From Haliangium sp050303215 (GTDB lineage Bacteria > Myxococcota_A > Polyangia > Haliangiales > Haliangiaceae): DNA of 64,000 nt. Location of the stretch: positions 36,661 through 100,660 of the forward strand of contig NZ_JBNLBH010000024.1 in NCBI RefSeq assembly GCF_050303215.1. The letters run 5' to 3'. Below the pieces are notes generated by a model. The model was not told the origin of the DNA and ran no database searches. It was given only the letters and a program-made list of their open reading frames with translations. This document shows, piece after piece, positions 57,035 to 64,000 of the stretch. The stretch's first letter is position 1; each line of letters begins with the position of its first letter. The position numbers were made by a program, and so were the translations under genes.

Positions 57035-58132
57035 ATGGGGTCAATCTACAACCGAGGCACCCGCACCAAACCGAACTGGTACATCGCCTACAAGGACGCA
57101 AACGGCCGCCGCAAGACGGTGCCCTCTCGCCAGCCGACCAAGGCGCTGGCGCGCAAGTACCTCGAGCAGGTCGAGGCACGCATCGCCGCGGGCAAGATCG
57201 GCATCGAGGAACCGACCGTCGAGCCCACCTGTGGGGAACTCATGAACGAGTGGGCCGCCGGGCTGCGCAACCGCAACGCCCAGGACGATCGCAGCCGGCT
57301 GCGCCGCCACGTCTTGCCGGCGTTCGAAGGCACGCGGATCGCGGCGATCGACCTGGCCGCGGTCATGAGTTGGATCGACCGCCAGCGCGCGGGCGGCAAG
57401 CTCTCCGACGCGTCGATCCGGCACAACCTGAACCTCCTGTCCCGCTTCTTCGCCTGGGCCATCGAGCGCGGACACACCGACGTCAATCCGGTCCGGCAGA
57501 TTCCCACCGGACGGCGACCCAGGCAAAGCCCCAAGAGGCAACAGCCATGGCTCAAGGACGACGGGATGGTGCATCGCATCGTCGAGGTCCTGCCCGAGCC
57601 CATCCACTACATGTTCTACCTGGGCAACCGCTCGGGGCTGCGCATGGGCGAGATCTCGGGGCTGCGCATGTCCGACTTCGGCTTCGTGGACGAGGGCGTG
57701 ATCCGTGTCCGCTACTCCTATGACGGCCCGCTCAAGGAGGACAAGGACGAGTCGGGCAAGCTCAAGTGGGCGCCGGCGGCCGATGACTGCAAGCCGTTCC
57801 TCGGGCCGTGGCTCAAGGACCGTGAGCGCGCCGGGGCCCAGGCCGAGGACCTCGTCTTCCCAGGACCTCGCACGCCGAGGCGGCCGTGCCGCAAGGAGTA
57901 CATCGAGGGCCACTGGGAACGCCTTCGTGACCAACTGGGGCTCGGCCTCACCTGGTACCAGGCCACGCGCCACAGCTTCGTCAGCCGGCTCCTGGCCGCG
58001 GGCGCCTCGCTCGATGAAGTGAGCACGGCTGTCGGGCACTCCTCGCCCGTCGTCACCCGGCGGTACTACGACCACTTCATCCGGCGCTCGTACTCCGACC
58101 GCTTGCGCGCCGGGCTCGGCCTCGGCAAGTAG
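57035..58132 (+). CDS. Site-specific tyrosine recombinase / integrase
   Basis: 365 residues; GGAG a few bases before the ATG. The N-terminal arm-binding part (GTRTKPNWYIAYKDANGRRK) is followed by a SAM-like core-binding domain and the catalytic domain. Catalytic Arg is in GNRSGLRMGEISGL, the HxxR box in TRHSFVSRLLAAG with VGHSSPVVTRRYYDHF containing the second His and the Tyr nucleophile. It integrates DNA at a chromosomal att site, most likely tRNA-Asp next door. The reading direction points away from the tRNA, as in many tRNA-integrated islands. Confidence 0.95.
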   Translation: MGSIYNRGTRTKPNWYIAYKDANGRRKTVPSRQPTKALARKYLEQVEARIAAGKIGIEEPTVEPTCGELMNEWAAGLRNRNAQDDRSRLRRHVLPAFEGTRIAAIDLAAVMSWIDRQRAGGKLSDASIRHNLNLLSRFFAWAIERGHTDVNPVRQIPTGRRPRQSPKRQQPWLKDDGMVHRIVEVLPEPIHYMFYLGNRSGLRMGEISGLRMSDFGFVDEGVIRVRYSYDGPLKEDKDESGKLKWAPAADDCKPFLGPWLKDRERAGAQAEDLVFPGPRTPRRPCRKEYIEGHWERLRDQLGLGLTWYQATRHSFVSRLLAAGASLDEVSTAVGHSSPVVTRRYYDHFIRRSYSDRLRAGLGLGK

Positions 58133-58293
58133 CCCGAGGGTGAGGTCACCCGTACAGGCCTCGGGCTGTGCGCCGGTAGTGAGATGTGGGCCGGTCACCC
58201 CGCATGGACCCGACCCACACGTTCGGTCGAACGACCCGAAACGGCGCACGCCCTTCTCAACCCGATCTGTCGTGCCAGGATGGCCGCCCCTCC

Positions 58294-58833
58294 ATGAACT
58301 GGTTGCAGAAACCAAAGTCCGAAGAACGGCGCACGAAGACCCTCAAGGATGACCTCGGCGGGGTACCGTCAACCGACCCAGTGCGCTCACTCCGGCCACT
58401 GCCGGACGGCACGTTGTTCCCGCTGCACGACGGTCGCCGGGTTCACTCGGTCGGCGCGGCCGAATACGTGGATCTCGTGCTCGATGACGACTGGGTGTCC
58501 GGCGTGCAGTTCCTGGTGTGGACCGTGGAGTCGCGGTGCCAACTCGAGGACAGCGACAGCAAGAACGGGACGTTGATCAACGGCGTCGCGGTGCAAGGCC
58601 GCGCCGCCCTCCTGGCCGGCGACGTCATCACGGCGGGCCGGACGAACCTGCTCGCGTGCGGCGCAGCCGGTGCTGAGCAGCAGATCCGGCTCTCAGGCCT
58701 CGATCTGGACGAGTGCTTGCGACGTGGCGCAGAGCTCTACGGGTCCCAGCAAAGGGCCGGCGACGCCCTCCGCATCGGGCAATCGACGCTCTCGAAGTGG
58801 TTGCGCGGCAAGCGCTTTCGGAGCGCCACATGA
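58294..58833 (+). CDS. FHA-domain protein with C-terminal HTH
   Basis: 179 residues from the ATG at 58294 (MNWLQKPK); earlier in-frame starts exist (58204, 58186) without better evidence. Residues ~35-130 form an FHA domain: RSLRPLPDGTLFPLHDGRRV, then DSDSKNGTLINGV with the phosphothreonine-binding Ser-x-Asn region, and ALLAGDVITAGRT. The last 45 residues read as a small HTH of the YdaS type (LDLDECLRRGAELYGSQQRA, IGQSTLSKWLRGK). This would be a DNA-binding protein controlled by phosphothreonine. Its TGA overlaps the ATG of the kinase (ATGA at 58830), so kinase and FHA-HTH are a likely writer-reader pair. Confidence 0.82.
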   Translation: MNWLQKPKSEERRTKTLKDDLGGVPSTDPVRSLRPLPDGTLFPLHDGRRVHSVGAAEYVDLVLDDDWVSGVQFLVWTVESRCQLEDSDSKNGTLINGVAVQGRAALLAGDVITAGRTNLLACGAAGAEQQIRLSGLDLDECLRRGAELYGSQQRAGDALRIGQSTLSKWLRGKRFRSAT

Positions 58834-60140
58834 AGCTCGAATACGAACTCGGGGAATGCATCGGTCGAGGCGGTCACGCCACCGTGCACCGCGCTACGCT
58901 CTTCGACGGACGCGTGGTCGCCGTCAAGAGGCTGCACGGAACCCGCCCACAGCAACTGCTGGCCGACGAAGCCGACAAGCTCCGCTCGCTGCGTCACCCC
59001 AACATCGTGCGCTTCTATGGCATCGACGAGCACGACGATGAAGTGCGCCTCATCCAGGAGTTCGTCGACGGCGAGACCCTCGCCACGCTCATGTGCTCTC
59101 ATCGCCTACCGATCGACTCGGCGCTGAGCCTGGCCCGCTCGGTTCTCGAAGGCCTCGAACACGTGCACGCCTCCGGTCTCGTGCACCGCGACCTCGCCCC
59201 TTCGAACATCCTCATCAGCCGTGATGGCACCCCCAAGATCGCCGACTTCGGCATCGCCAAGGTGACCGGCACCAGCGCCACGACTGGGTCGCTGGTGCGG
59301 GGAAGCCCGTCGTACCTGAGCCCCGAGCAGATCACCCAAGCAGGCAACCTCGACGGCCGCTGCGATCTGTTCGTGGTTGGGCTGCTGCTCTTCGAGTTGC
59401 TGGTGGGCCAGCGACCCTTCACGGGTACCCCCGCCGAGGTCACCGCCCAACTCATGAGCCCCGCGAAGGATGCTCTCCCTGTCGCAACCGTATGCCCCGA
59501 GGTGCCCGACGAACTGAGCGACTTCGTCGCGCGACTGCTCGAGAAGGACCCCAACAAGCGCCACCAGTCGGCTCGCGAGGCCATCGAGGCCATGGATGCC
59601 CTGCCCAGCTACATCGGCGGCCGCCCGGAACTCGTGCGCGCTGTGTGCGGTGCGGACATGCACCTGCGACCGCATTCGCCACCTTCTCTACAACCCCGCT
59701 GGCTCTCACGCCGGGCCCTCATCACCGCGCAGGCGGTCTGTGTCGGACTGGGGTTCCTCGGTGGGTTCATACTCGCTGATGTCAACAAGTCGCACTCAGC
59801 CCCTGGCGAGCAGGCAGAGGCCGCCGACACCTTGCTGCCGCAAGGTTCTCTCGCAACCTACTCGGCCGCCCTAGCTGAGCACGCGACCTGCGAGACTCCA
59901 CAGAGACCGACCGCGGCTCTGCCTGTGGAGCCCGCAGAGCCCCAGCGTACGCTCGATGTACCGCAGACCATGCACTTCAGGGCACGTGGACAAGCATCGC
60001 GCCCCTACCTTGAGCAAGGCGCCAGCGATGTTTCGGCATGGCGGGCGAACCGTAGGCCTTACCTGGGAGTAGGGTACAGTGGAGAACAACGCCACGATGT
60101 AGCGTCAGACGCACTGTCCAGGAAAGGTACCAGAGAATGA
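58830..60140 (+). CDS. Island-encoded membrane Ser/Thr protein kinase
   Basis: 436 residues from the ATG at 58830. Kinase ~6-270: GRGGHATVHRA, VVAVKRLHG, catalytic loop HRDLAPSNI (Ala where Lys is usual in HRDLKP), ADFGIAK, SPSYLSPEQ. The Lys-to-Ala change at the catalytic-loop lysine is seen in tyrosine kinases (HRDLAARN), so specificity or activity may differ. One membrane helix, ~295-315 (QAVCVGLGFLGGFILA), then a short outer tail without a recognised domain. The TGA overlaps the ATG of the lipoprotein gene (ATGA at 60137). With FHA-HTH upstream, signalling probably goes from envelope to DNA. Confidence 0.9.
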   Translation: MKLEYELGECIGRGGHATVHRATLFDGRVVAVKRLHGTRPQQLLADEADKLRSLRHPNIVRFYGIDEHDDEVRLIQEFVDGETLATLMCSHRLPIDSALSLARSVLEGLEHVHASGLVHRDLAPSNILISRDGTPKIADFGIAKVTGTSATTGSLVRGSPSYLSPEQITQAGNLDGRCDLFVVGLLLFELLVGQRPFTGTPAEVTAQLMSPAKDALPVATVCPEVPDELSDFVARLLEKDPNKRHQSAREAIEAMDALPSYIGGRPELVRAVCGADMHLRPHSPPSLQPRWLSRRALITAQAVCVGLGFLGGFILADVNKSHSAPGEQAEAADTLLPQGSLATYSAALAEHATCETPQRPTAALPVEPAEPQRTLDVPQTMHFRARGQASRPYLEQGASDVSAWRANRRPYLGVGYSGEQRHDVASDALSRKGTRE

Positions 60141-60646
60141 GCATGGATACGATCCTCGCCGCGGCCCTCCTCTCGATGACCGGCACGTTGATGATGGGAT
60201 GCGGAGCGCCACAGTCCGGTATTGGCTCCAAGCTAGGTGTGTGCAAGGTGACCGATCAATATGCATACATCGACATAACCATACCTGTCACAATCGAAAA
60301 TAGGAGCGGCTCCACACGTATGGAGCGCATCGCCTGGCACATAGATTGTGCCAGGCATTTCCCCGAATGTGTAGGGACTGGCATCTGGGTCTCTCGCATC
60401 GAAAGAACGGGATCCGCTGCAGGCACTGACGCGATTGAGGTCAGTGGCGCCGAGGTCATCTCACTGATAGGATTGCGAGCGGTTGTGCAGTGGGGACAAA
60501 ACACTTTTATTATTGACGCTGACTCTGGAACAGTCACGTTCCGCGGACCGATCCTCGGGTTGGACAACGCCTACGGAGAGGCCCGCTGCGATGAATATGG
60601 CGAGCCTACCCAAGGCAGCACTACCGGGACCACTGTGAGGCTGTGA
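60137..60646 (+). CDS. Lipoprotein in the island kinase operon
   Basis: 169 residues. A hydrophobic start ends in a lipobox TLMMGC (Cys ~22), then a beta-rich domain: YAYIDITIPVTIENRSGSTR, VSRIERTGSAAGTD, AVVQWGQNTFIIDADSG. Four Cys residues in the folded part may form disulfides. Codon usage is noticeably less GC-rich than in the window's chromosomal genes. It starts within the kinase stop codon and its own stop overlaps the start of the next gene (60643-60646). It could present a ligand to the kinase's outer tail. No family recognised. Confidence 0.75.
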   Translation: MSMDTILAAALLSMTGTLMMGCGAPQSGIGSKLGVCKVTDQYAYIDITIPVTIENRSGSTRMERIAWHIDCARHFPECVGTGIWVSRIERTGSAAGTDAIEVSGAEVISLIGLRAVVQWGQNTFIIDADSGTVTFRGPILGLDNAYGEARCDEYGEPTQGSTTGTTVRL

Positions 60647-61320
60647 TGCGCCTGCTCATTGCGATTCTCGTCGTCTTATCATCCGCCCCTATGTCGCTCA
60701 TCTCGCTTGCCGAGGAATTAAGGGCAGAAGACGTGCTCACAGTCACGGTCGCTCCACAAGGTGGCATATGCACTGTGCACCTTCACGAGTCACAGCCTAC
60801 GGCTATCTTCTTTGAAGACGCCATCAAGTGGACGAATAGCAACGAACGGCTCGCGGTCTACGGAGACGACAACAGGCTTGTACTGCGTGCTGCGCCTCGG
60901 GCTCGCCTCGGTCTTGATGGCCCAGACGCTACGTTGCATGTCACGGTTGGTCGCAAGAACGTAACGATACTTGTGGTGATTGTGGCCAGCATCAAGGACG
61001 CCCAACAGCACGTCAACGTCATATTCCGCGACATCCCTTCGGCCAGGTCTCGGCCGAGCCAAGGCACCAATGGTGTCGCCCTGGCGTTCGTGAACGCCGA
61101 AGCCCCGGCGTCAGACGTCTGCGTTCGGGCGCACTATAGGCCCTCCAACACACCGGTGATGCACTGCACCCTCGATGTGAACGCGTGCGAGTTGGAGCGT
61201 CGCAGGATGGTGCGCGACCGCCAGCATTACCACTTCGTGACAGCCTGCGAACCCCCGTCCGGCGAGCCCTGGTCCGGTGTCCACTACTTGAAGAGGCTGT
61301 TCAGCGGCTCGGTGCTGTAG
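60646..61320 (+). CDS. Exported protein, DUF2381-like (myxobacterial kinase-associated family)
   Basis: 224 residues from the ATG at 60646 (a GTG at 60643 is possible). A signal peptide ends LISLAEE. The body is beta-rich: LTVTVAPQGGICTVHLHESQ, a FFEDAIKW step, LAVYGDDNRLVLRAAPRA, VTVGRKNVTILVVIVAS. This order (short signal, T-V-x-V strand, pG.pt.i.F, v....l.l.p) resembles the DUF2381/TIGR02268 proteins that sit beside Ser/Thr kinases in Myxococcus, a moderate match by eye. Its C-terminal part contains Cys (HCTLDVNACELE). It is the last gene of the operon and probably localises to the periplasm. Confidence 0.62.
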   Translation: MRLLIAILVVLSSAPMSLISLAEELRAEDVLTVTVAPQGGICTVHLHESQPTAIFFEDAIKWTNSNERLAVYGDDNRLVLRAAPRARLGLDGPDATLHVTVGRKNVTILVVIVASIKDAQQHVNVIFRDIPSARSRPSQGTNGVALAFVNAEAPASDVCVRAHYRPSNTPVMHCTLDVNACELERRRMVRDRQHYHFVTACEPPSGEPWSGVHYLKRLFSGSVL

Positions 61321-61345
61321 CCTCTCGAGCGCCGCATCGGCTGCA

Positions 61346-61618
61346 TCACAGCGCAGCGATGCGAAGCAACTCTGAGCGGCGAAAGCGCAGCCGCCGTCCT
61401 ACCCGGGTGCACGGAACCTGGCCGCGCTCGACTGCTTTGCGGACAGCTCCCTCGGTCATCTGAAGAAGCTGCGCCGCTTCGTGCACGTCGACGAGCTCCT
61501 CGTCGAGGATGGCGCGGACCTCAGCCCTGACCGCGCCGCGCACGATGTCAGCGAGCATCTCGCGCACCTCGGGCGACGCGAGCCACCCTGAAAGTTCTGG
61601 TCCGAGGTCAAGGGCCAT
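61346..61618 (-). CDS. Excisionase-like helix-turn-helix protein
   Basis: 90 residues. The C-terminal 50 residues fit the MerR/AlpA-type HTH of excisionases: LVDVHEAAQLLQMTEGAVRK, then AVERGQVPCTRVGRRLRFRR. Residues 1-38 are a helix that could dimerise (LADIVRGAVRAEVRAILDEE). It probably binds att DNA and steers the integrase toward excision or acts as an element regulator. It is convergent with the island kinase operon. Confidence 0.8.
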   Translation of the reverse strand: MALDLGPELSGWLASPEVREMLADIVRGAVRAEVRAILDEELVDVHEAAQLLQMTEGAVRKAVERGQVPCTRVGRRLRFRRSELLRIAAL

Positions 61619-62028
61619 AGGTTCCGCCGTCCGGCGGCACCGCGTTTGCGGGCTGCCTGGTGCTGTGGCTCCATTCTGCCCTTCGGTGGTCGGTGGTCAA
61701 GGGGCTCCCCGCGCCTGCCCCCGATCAGACCCGCCCCGTCATGCAGGGTCCAGGGTTAGGCTAGTCATATGTCATAAAATTGGACCGACCAAAGCGCGCT
61801 GGGTCGCGAAAGACGGCGATCAAGGCTCGCACCGTCATTCTATATGACTGGCGATTTTCCCGAAAAAAATAAATAACCGGTCAACTTACCGATTCCTGGG
61901 AGTTGGCGAACACCTGTCGTAGGCTGTTGTGGAAACGAGCGAAACCGGCGCGGATCAAGACCGAGCGCGCGTTGACGCGTAAGCATCGCCGCTAAGTCCC
62001 TCGCGCACATCGACAGGATATTCGGAGT
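61619..62028. other. Intergenic control region between the excisionase-like and RecT-like genes
   Basis: About 410 bases without a gene. GTCAT/ATGAC repeats are listed separately. The stretch around 61850-61880 is AT-rich (CCGAAAAAAATAAATAACCG), a good candidate for a promoter for the RecT-like gene. Confidence 0.5.
61763..61849. promoter_or_regulatory. GTCAT inverted and direct repeats (phage-type operator sites)
   Basis: GTCAT-N5-ATGAC at 61834-61848 is a perfect inverted repeat. TAGTCATATGTCATA at 61762-61776 contains two GTCAT direct repeats 7 bases apart. AGTCATAT (61763) and ATATGACT (61842) are inverted copies 79 bases apart. The setting between divergent genes of an integrated element fits repressor or excisionase sites. 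Confidence 0.55.
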
Positions 62029-62901
62029 ATGCGCAAAACGAGTCTCGATGAGGCGATCCGCTCGCACCACGCCCGTGGCCTAGTCCTCGGTGCCCGCACG
62101 GCGCTGGTGCCGACGAGCCCACAGGAAGCAAAGGCCATGGCGTACGAGCTGGCTCAGGCGCGCTCGCTCGGCGAGCTCACCGGGCAGACGGCCGATGTCT
62201 TGCTCAGGATCCACACCGGTCTCGAGCTCGGTGTCGGGGTGACCGCCGCGCTGCGGGAGATCTACCTGGTGGACGGCCGGGCGTTCTTGTCCGCGAGGCT
62301 GATCCAGGCCCTGGTCCGGCGGAGCGGCTTGGCCCGCTATCTGCGGTGTACCGAGAAGGGGTCACAGCGCGCCACGTGGACGACTGCTCGTGTGGACGAC
62401 CCCGACGAGGAGTTCTCGCGCACCTGGACCATAGAGCAGGCCAAGGGACGCGGCATCTGCTTCAAGAAAGGCGGCCAGAGCAAAGAGCTCAAGGCCAATT
62501 GGGGCCGGTACCCCGATGCCATGCTGAGCGCTCGTGCCCTCAGCGACTTGTGCCGAGACGTATACGGCGAAGTGCTCCTCGGCTGCGATGCCGTGGACGT
62601 CTACCGCGACGAAGTCGAGGACCTCGGCCACATCATCGACGCGGTAGTCGAGCATGAGACGGTCGAGACCGGCGAGGCCCACCAAGACGTGAGCCCGCAG
62701 CTCGGAGAAGCCCCGAACGGCGTCCGGTGGCACGAGTGGCGAGACCTCGGCGAGGGCTGGTGGTGCGGCGACTGGACGCACGAGGGCGCCACCGGCCAGG
62801 TGCGCACAGATGGGCAGACGACCCAGCCCGAGGGCGAAGCCGACAGCGAAGTCCCCGAGGCCGTCATGCAGGCGGTCCGTTGGGCGATGGAGGGGCGGTG
62901 A
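62029..62901 (+). CDS. RecT-like single-strand annealing protein
   Basis: 290 residues. The central segment NWGRYPDAMLSARALSDLCR, followed by VYGEVLLGCDAVDVYRDE, matches the conserved part of phage RecT proteins (W..yP..M...Ra......f.d...G.y..eE). Upstream AALREIYLVDGRAFLSARLI and SGLARYLRCTEKGSQRA fit the family's early strands. C-terminal 70 residues are acidic and variable. It would promote annealing during element replication or recombination. It overlaps the HNH gene by one base (TGATG at 62899-62903). Confidence 0.72.
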   Translation: MRKTSLDEAIRSHHARGLVLGARTALVPTSPQEAKAMAYELAQARSLGELTGQTADVLLRIHTGLELGVGVTAALREIYLVDGRAFLSARLIQALVRRSGLARYLRCTEKGSQRATWTTARVDDPDEEFSRTWTIEQAKGRGICFKKGGQSKELKANWGRYPDAMLSARALSDLCRDVYGEVLLGCDAVDVYRDEVEDLGHIIDAVVEHETVETGEAHQDVSPQLGEAPNGVRWHEWRDLGEGWWCGDWTHEGATGQVRTDGQTTQPEGEADSEVPEAVMQAVRWAMEGR

Positions 62902-63542
62902 TGCCGATCCGACCCGAGAACAAGCCGCGGTACCCGGCGAACTGGTCCGAGATCTCCAAGGACATCAAGGAGCGCGCCGGCTGGCGCTGCGTATGCACCG
63001 GCCAGTGTGGTGAGCACGAAGGGCGCCGGTGTGTCGAGCTACACGGCCACCGGGCCGTGCGAGCACAAGGCCAGGTCGTGCTCACCACCGCACACCTGGA
63101 TCATCAGCCCGAGAACTGCGCCGCCGAGAACCTGCTCGCGATGTGTCAGCGCTGCCACCTACGCTACGACAGCGCCCATCACGCCGAGACGCGACGCCGC
63201 ACCCGCGACGCTCGCAGCGGGCAGCTCGGGCTCTACGAGTTCGGACAACTCGGCAGCACCCCGCCGGTTTGCGCCGTCATCGACTGCCTGTCCACCATCG
63301 ATTCCGAGGGGGACGTGTGCGACCCATGCAAGGAAGAGATCCGCGCCAACCTCGACGACTGGGCCGATCGGCTCGAGTTGTGGCACCGCCTCGACCACGT
63401 GGGGCGCACGCTGCTGTACGCCCGTCCCGAGCGGCTGCGTGAGTTGGTCGGTGAGCTTGAGCAGGAGTGCCGCCCTGCCGCCCCCACGCGGCGACAGCCG
63501 TCTCGGCGTCGCCGGCACCAGCCTACCGGAGGTACCCAGTGA
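62901..63542 (+). CDS. HNH-type zinc-containing nuclease
   Basis: 213 residues, starting in the TGATG overlap with the RecT-like gene. The motif AHLDHQPENCAAENLLAMCQ followed by RCHLRYDSAHH is an HNH core: His-Asp-His, Asn and the Cys-x-x-Cys (CQRC). A first pair is CVCTGQC. A second Cys cluster (CDPCKEEI) follows at ~150. The C-terminus is Arg/Pro-rich. It may be a small homing or packaging nuclease, or an element-specific endonuclease. It is followed by an overlapping gene. Confidence 0.78.
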   Translation: MPIRPENKPRYPANWSEISKDIKERAGWRCVCTGQCGEHEGRRCVELHGHRAVRAQGQVVLTTAHLDHQPENCAAENLLAMCQRCHLRYDSAHHAETRRRTRDARSGQLGLYEFGQLGSTPPVCAVIDCLSTIDSEGDVCDPCKEEIRANLDDWADRLELWHRLDHVGRTLLYARPERLRELVGELEQECRPAAPTRRQPSRRRRHQPTGGTQ

Positions 63543-64000
63543 CCGATCTACGAGACACAGCACCCCAGGCAGACGGCCCGGACGGCGCGCCCAGTGAGTG
63601 CAGCGCCCCGCGCCGCCTCTTGGCGACCGCCACCGATCGCCGACTGCTGCCCGACGAAGCCCGGGTGCTCGATGACTGGCTCGCCCAGGCCGAGGGCGCT
63701 GTCGAGCAAGCAGCTATCGCACAGCGTGAGCGCGACCTCGCCCGCGAAGAACGGGATCGCGCCCAGAGCGACCAGGCCTTGGCCGAGTACGACGCGAAGA
63801 ACGAACGACACCGCGCACGAACCGAGCACCAGTGGCGCCAGCAGAGTGACCAGCTCTGCGCCGAGCTCGGCAAGGTGCTGGCCCAGGTCGCGGCACTCGT
63901 AGGCGCGCCTGGGCTCGAGGCCGAGCCCGAGGCCCTCCTGGGTCGCCTGGCCGCCCGTCTTGACCAAGACAGCGACAGCGGGCGGTTGCTCGCATCAGTG
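63539..64000 (+). CDS. Coiled-coil protein, partial at the window edge
   Basis: At least 154 codons, open to the edge. The start is GTG at 63539, overlapping the TGA of the HNH gene, with a perfect GGAGG (63528-63532) six bases upstream. After a short N-terminus (MTDLRDTAPQADGPD), the sequence is a heptad-like helix rich in Glu/Arg/Gln (AIAQRERDLAREERDRAQSD). No domain is recognised. It continues the island operon. Confidence 0.75.
   Translation, partial: MTDLRDTAPQADGPDGAPSECSAPRRLLATATDRRLLPDEARVLDDWLAQAEGAVEQAAIAQRERDLAREERDRAQSDQALAEYDAKNERHRARTEHQWRQQSDQLCAELGKVLAQVAALVGAPGLEAEPEALLGRLAARLDQDSDSGRLLASV

Larger units (their letters stand above)
56912..64000 (+). mobile_element. Putative integrated element at tRNA-Asp (right end outside window)
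   Basis: From the tRNA-Asp 3' end the gene content changes from housekeeping to phage/ICE type: tyrosine integrase, excisionase-like HTH on the opposite strand, RecT-like recombinase and HNH nuclease, plus a lower-GC operon (60137-61320). The left boundary is placed at the tRNA's 3' end because integrases that follow a tRNA usually target it. The expected second copy of the tRNA tail at the right junction is not in the window, so this remains inference. Confidence 0.65.

Overview
The window is very GC-rich coding DNA, with strong third-position GC in almost every gene. Its gene content points to a myxobacterium-like bacterium (Myxococcota): four Ser/Thr protein kinases with different accessory domains (WD40, PEGA, a long helical array, FHA partner), a sigma-54 activator with an apparent FHA-like front end, a lamin-tail/CotH lipoprotein, FIST signalling proteins and many lipoproteins and outer-membrane proteins. 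No species is claimed. Housekeeping anchors are ffh, rnpB, a heme A synthase gene, the tig-clpP-clpX-lon proteostasis block and four tRNA genes.

Layout. 1-3610 (minus): a double-FIST sensor protein that runs off the left edge, and a HATPase-type protein upstream of it. 3782-7074: ffh, a lipoprotein, a CAU-anticodon tRNA and a coiled-coil/zinc-ribbon protein. 7299-10078: a two-gene cassette (GNAT/acyl-synthase-like plus a truncated adenylate-forming enzyme) that was tandemly duplicated; the first copy has lost its second gene, and the junction carries a fossil piece of the zinc-ribbon gene. 10119-10479: RNase P RNA. 10480-13450: a repeat island with three separate families of 42-bp tandem repeats and a 2.2-kb interior flanked by about 220-bp inverted repeats, holding one orphan gene. 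13453-15902: a histidine kinase overlapping a response regulator whose output domain is a PD-(D/E)XK nuclease fold. 16210-17805: sigma-54 activator. 17871-19805 (minus): two short related peptides on either side of a cupin-like gene, resembling a RiPP-type arrangement. 19901-27802: WD40 kinase, transglutaminase-like protein and molybdopterin oxidoreductase. 27858-37159: a kinase with a large helical front end, heme A synthase, LTD-CotH lipoprotein and a membrane-anchored alpha/beta hydrolase. 37642-49145: outer-membrane proteins, tRNA-Leu, an exported TldD/TldE-like pair, a D,D-carboxypeptidase, PEGA kinase, TPR proteins, a hexapeptide acyltransferase and a conserved two-ended hypothetical. 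49224-56608: tig, clpP, clpX, an outer-membrane protein and lon.

From tRNA-Asp (56835) to the right edge the window enters what looks like an integrated element: tyrosine integrase directly after the tRNA, an FHA-HTH / Ser-Thr kinase / lipoprotein / secreted-protein operon with overlapping start-stop codons, an excisionase-like HTH gene on the other strand, operator-like repeats, then RecT-like, HNH and a coiled-coil gene that runs off the edge.

The most promising candidates for undescribed biology are the nuclease-output two-component pair (13453-15902), the peptide-cupin-peptide cluster (17871-19805), the FHA-HTH/kinase module on the island, and the duplicated acyl-synthase-like cassette. 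All functional claims here are from reading sequence motifs by eye; no database search was run.
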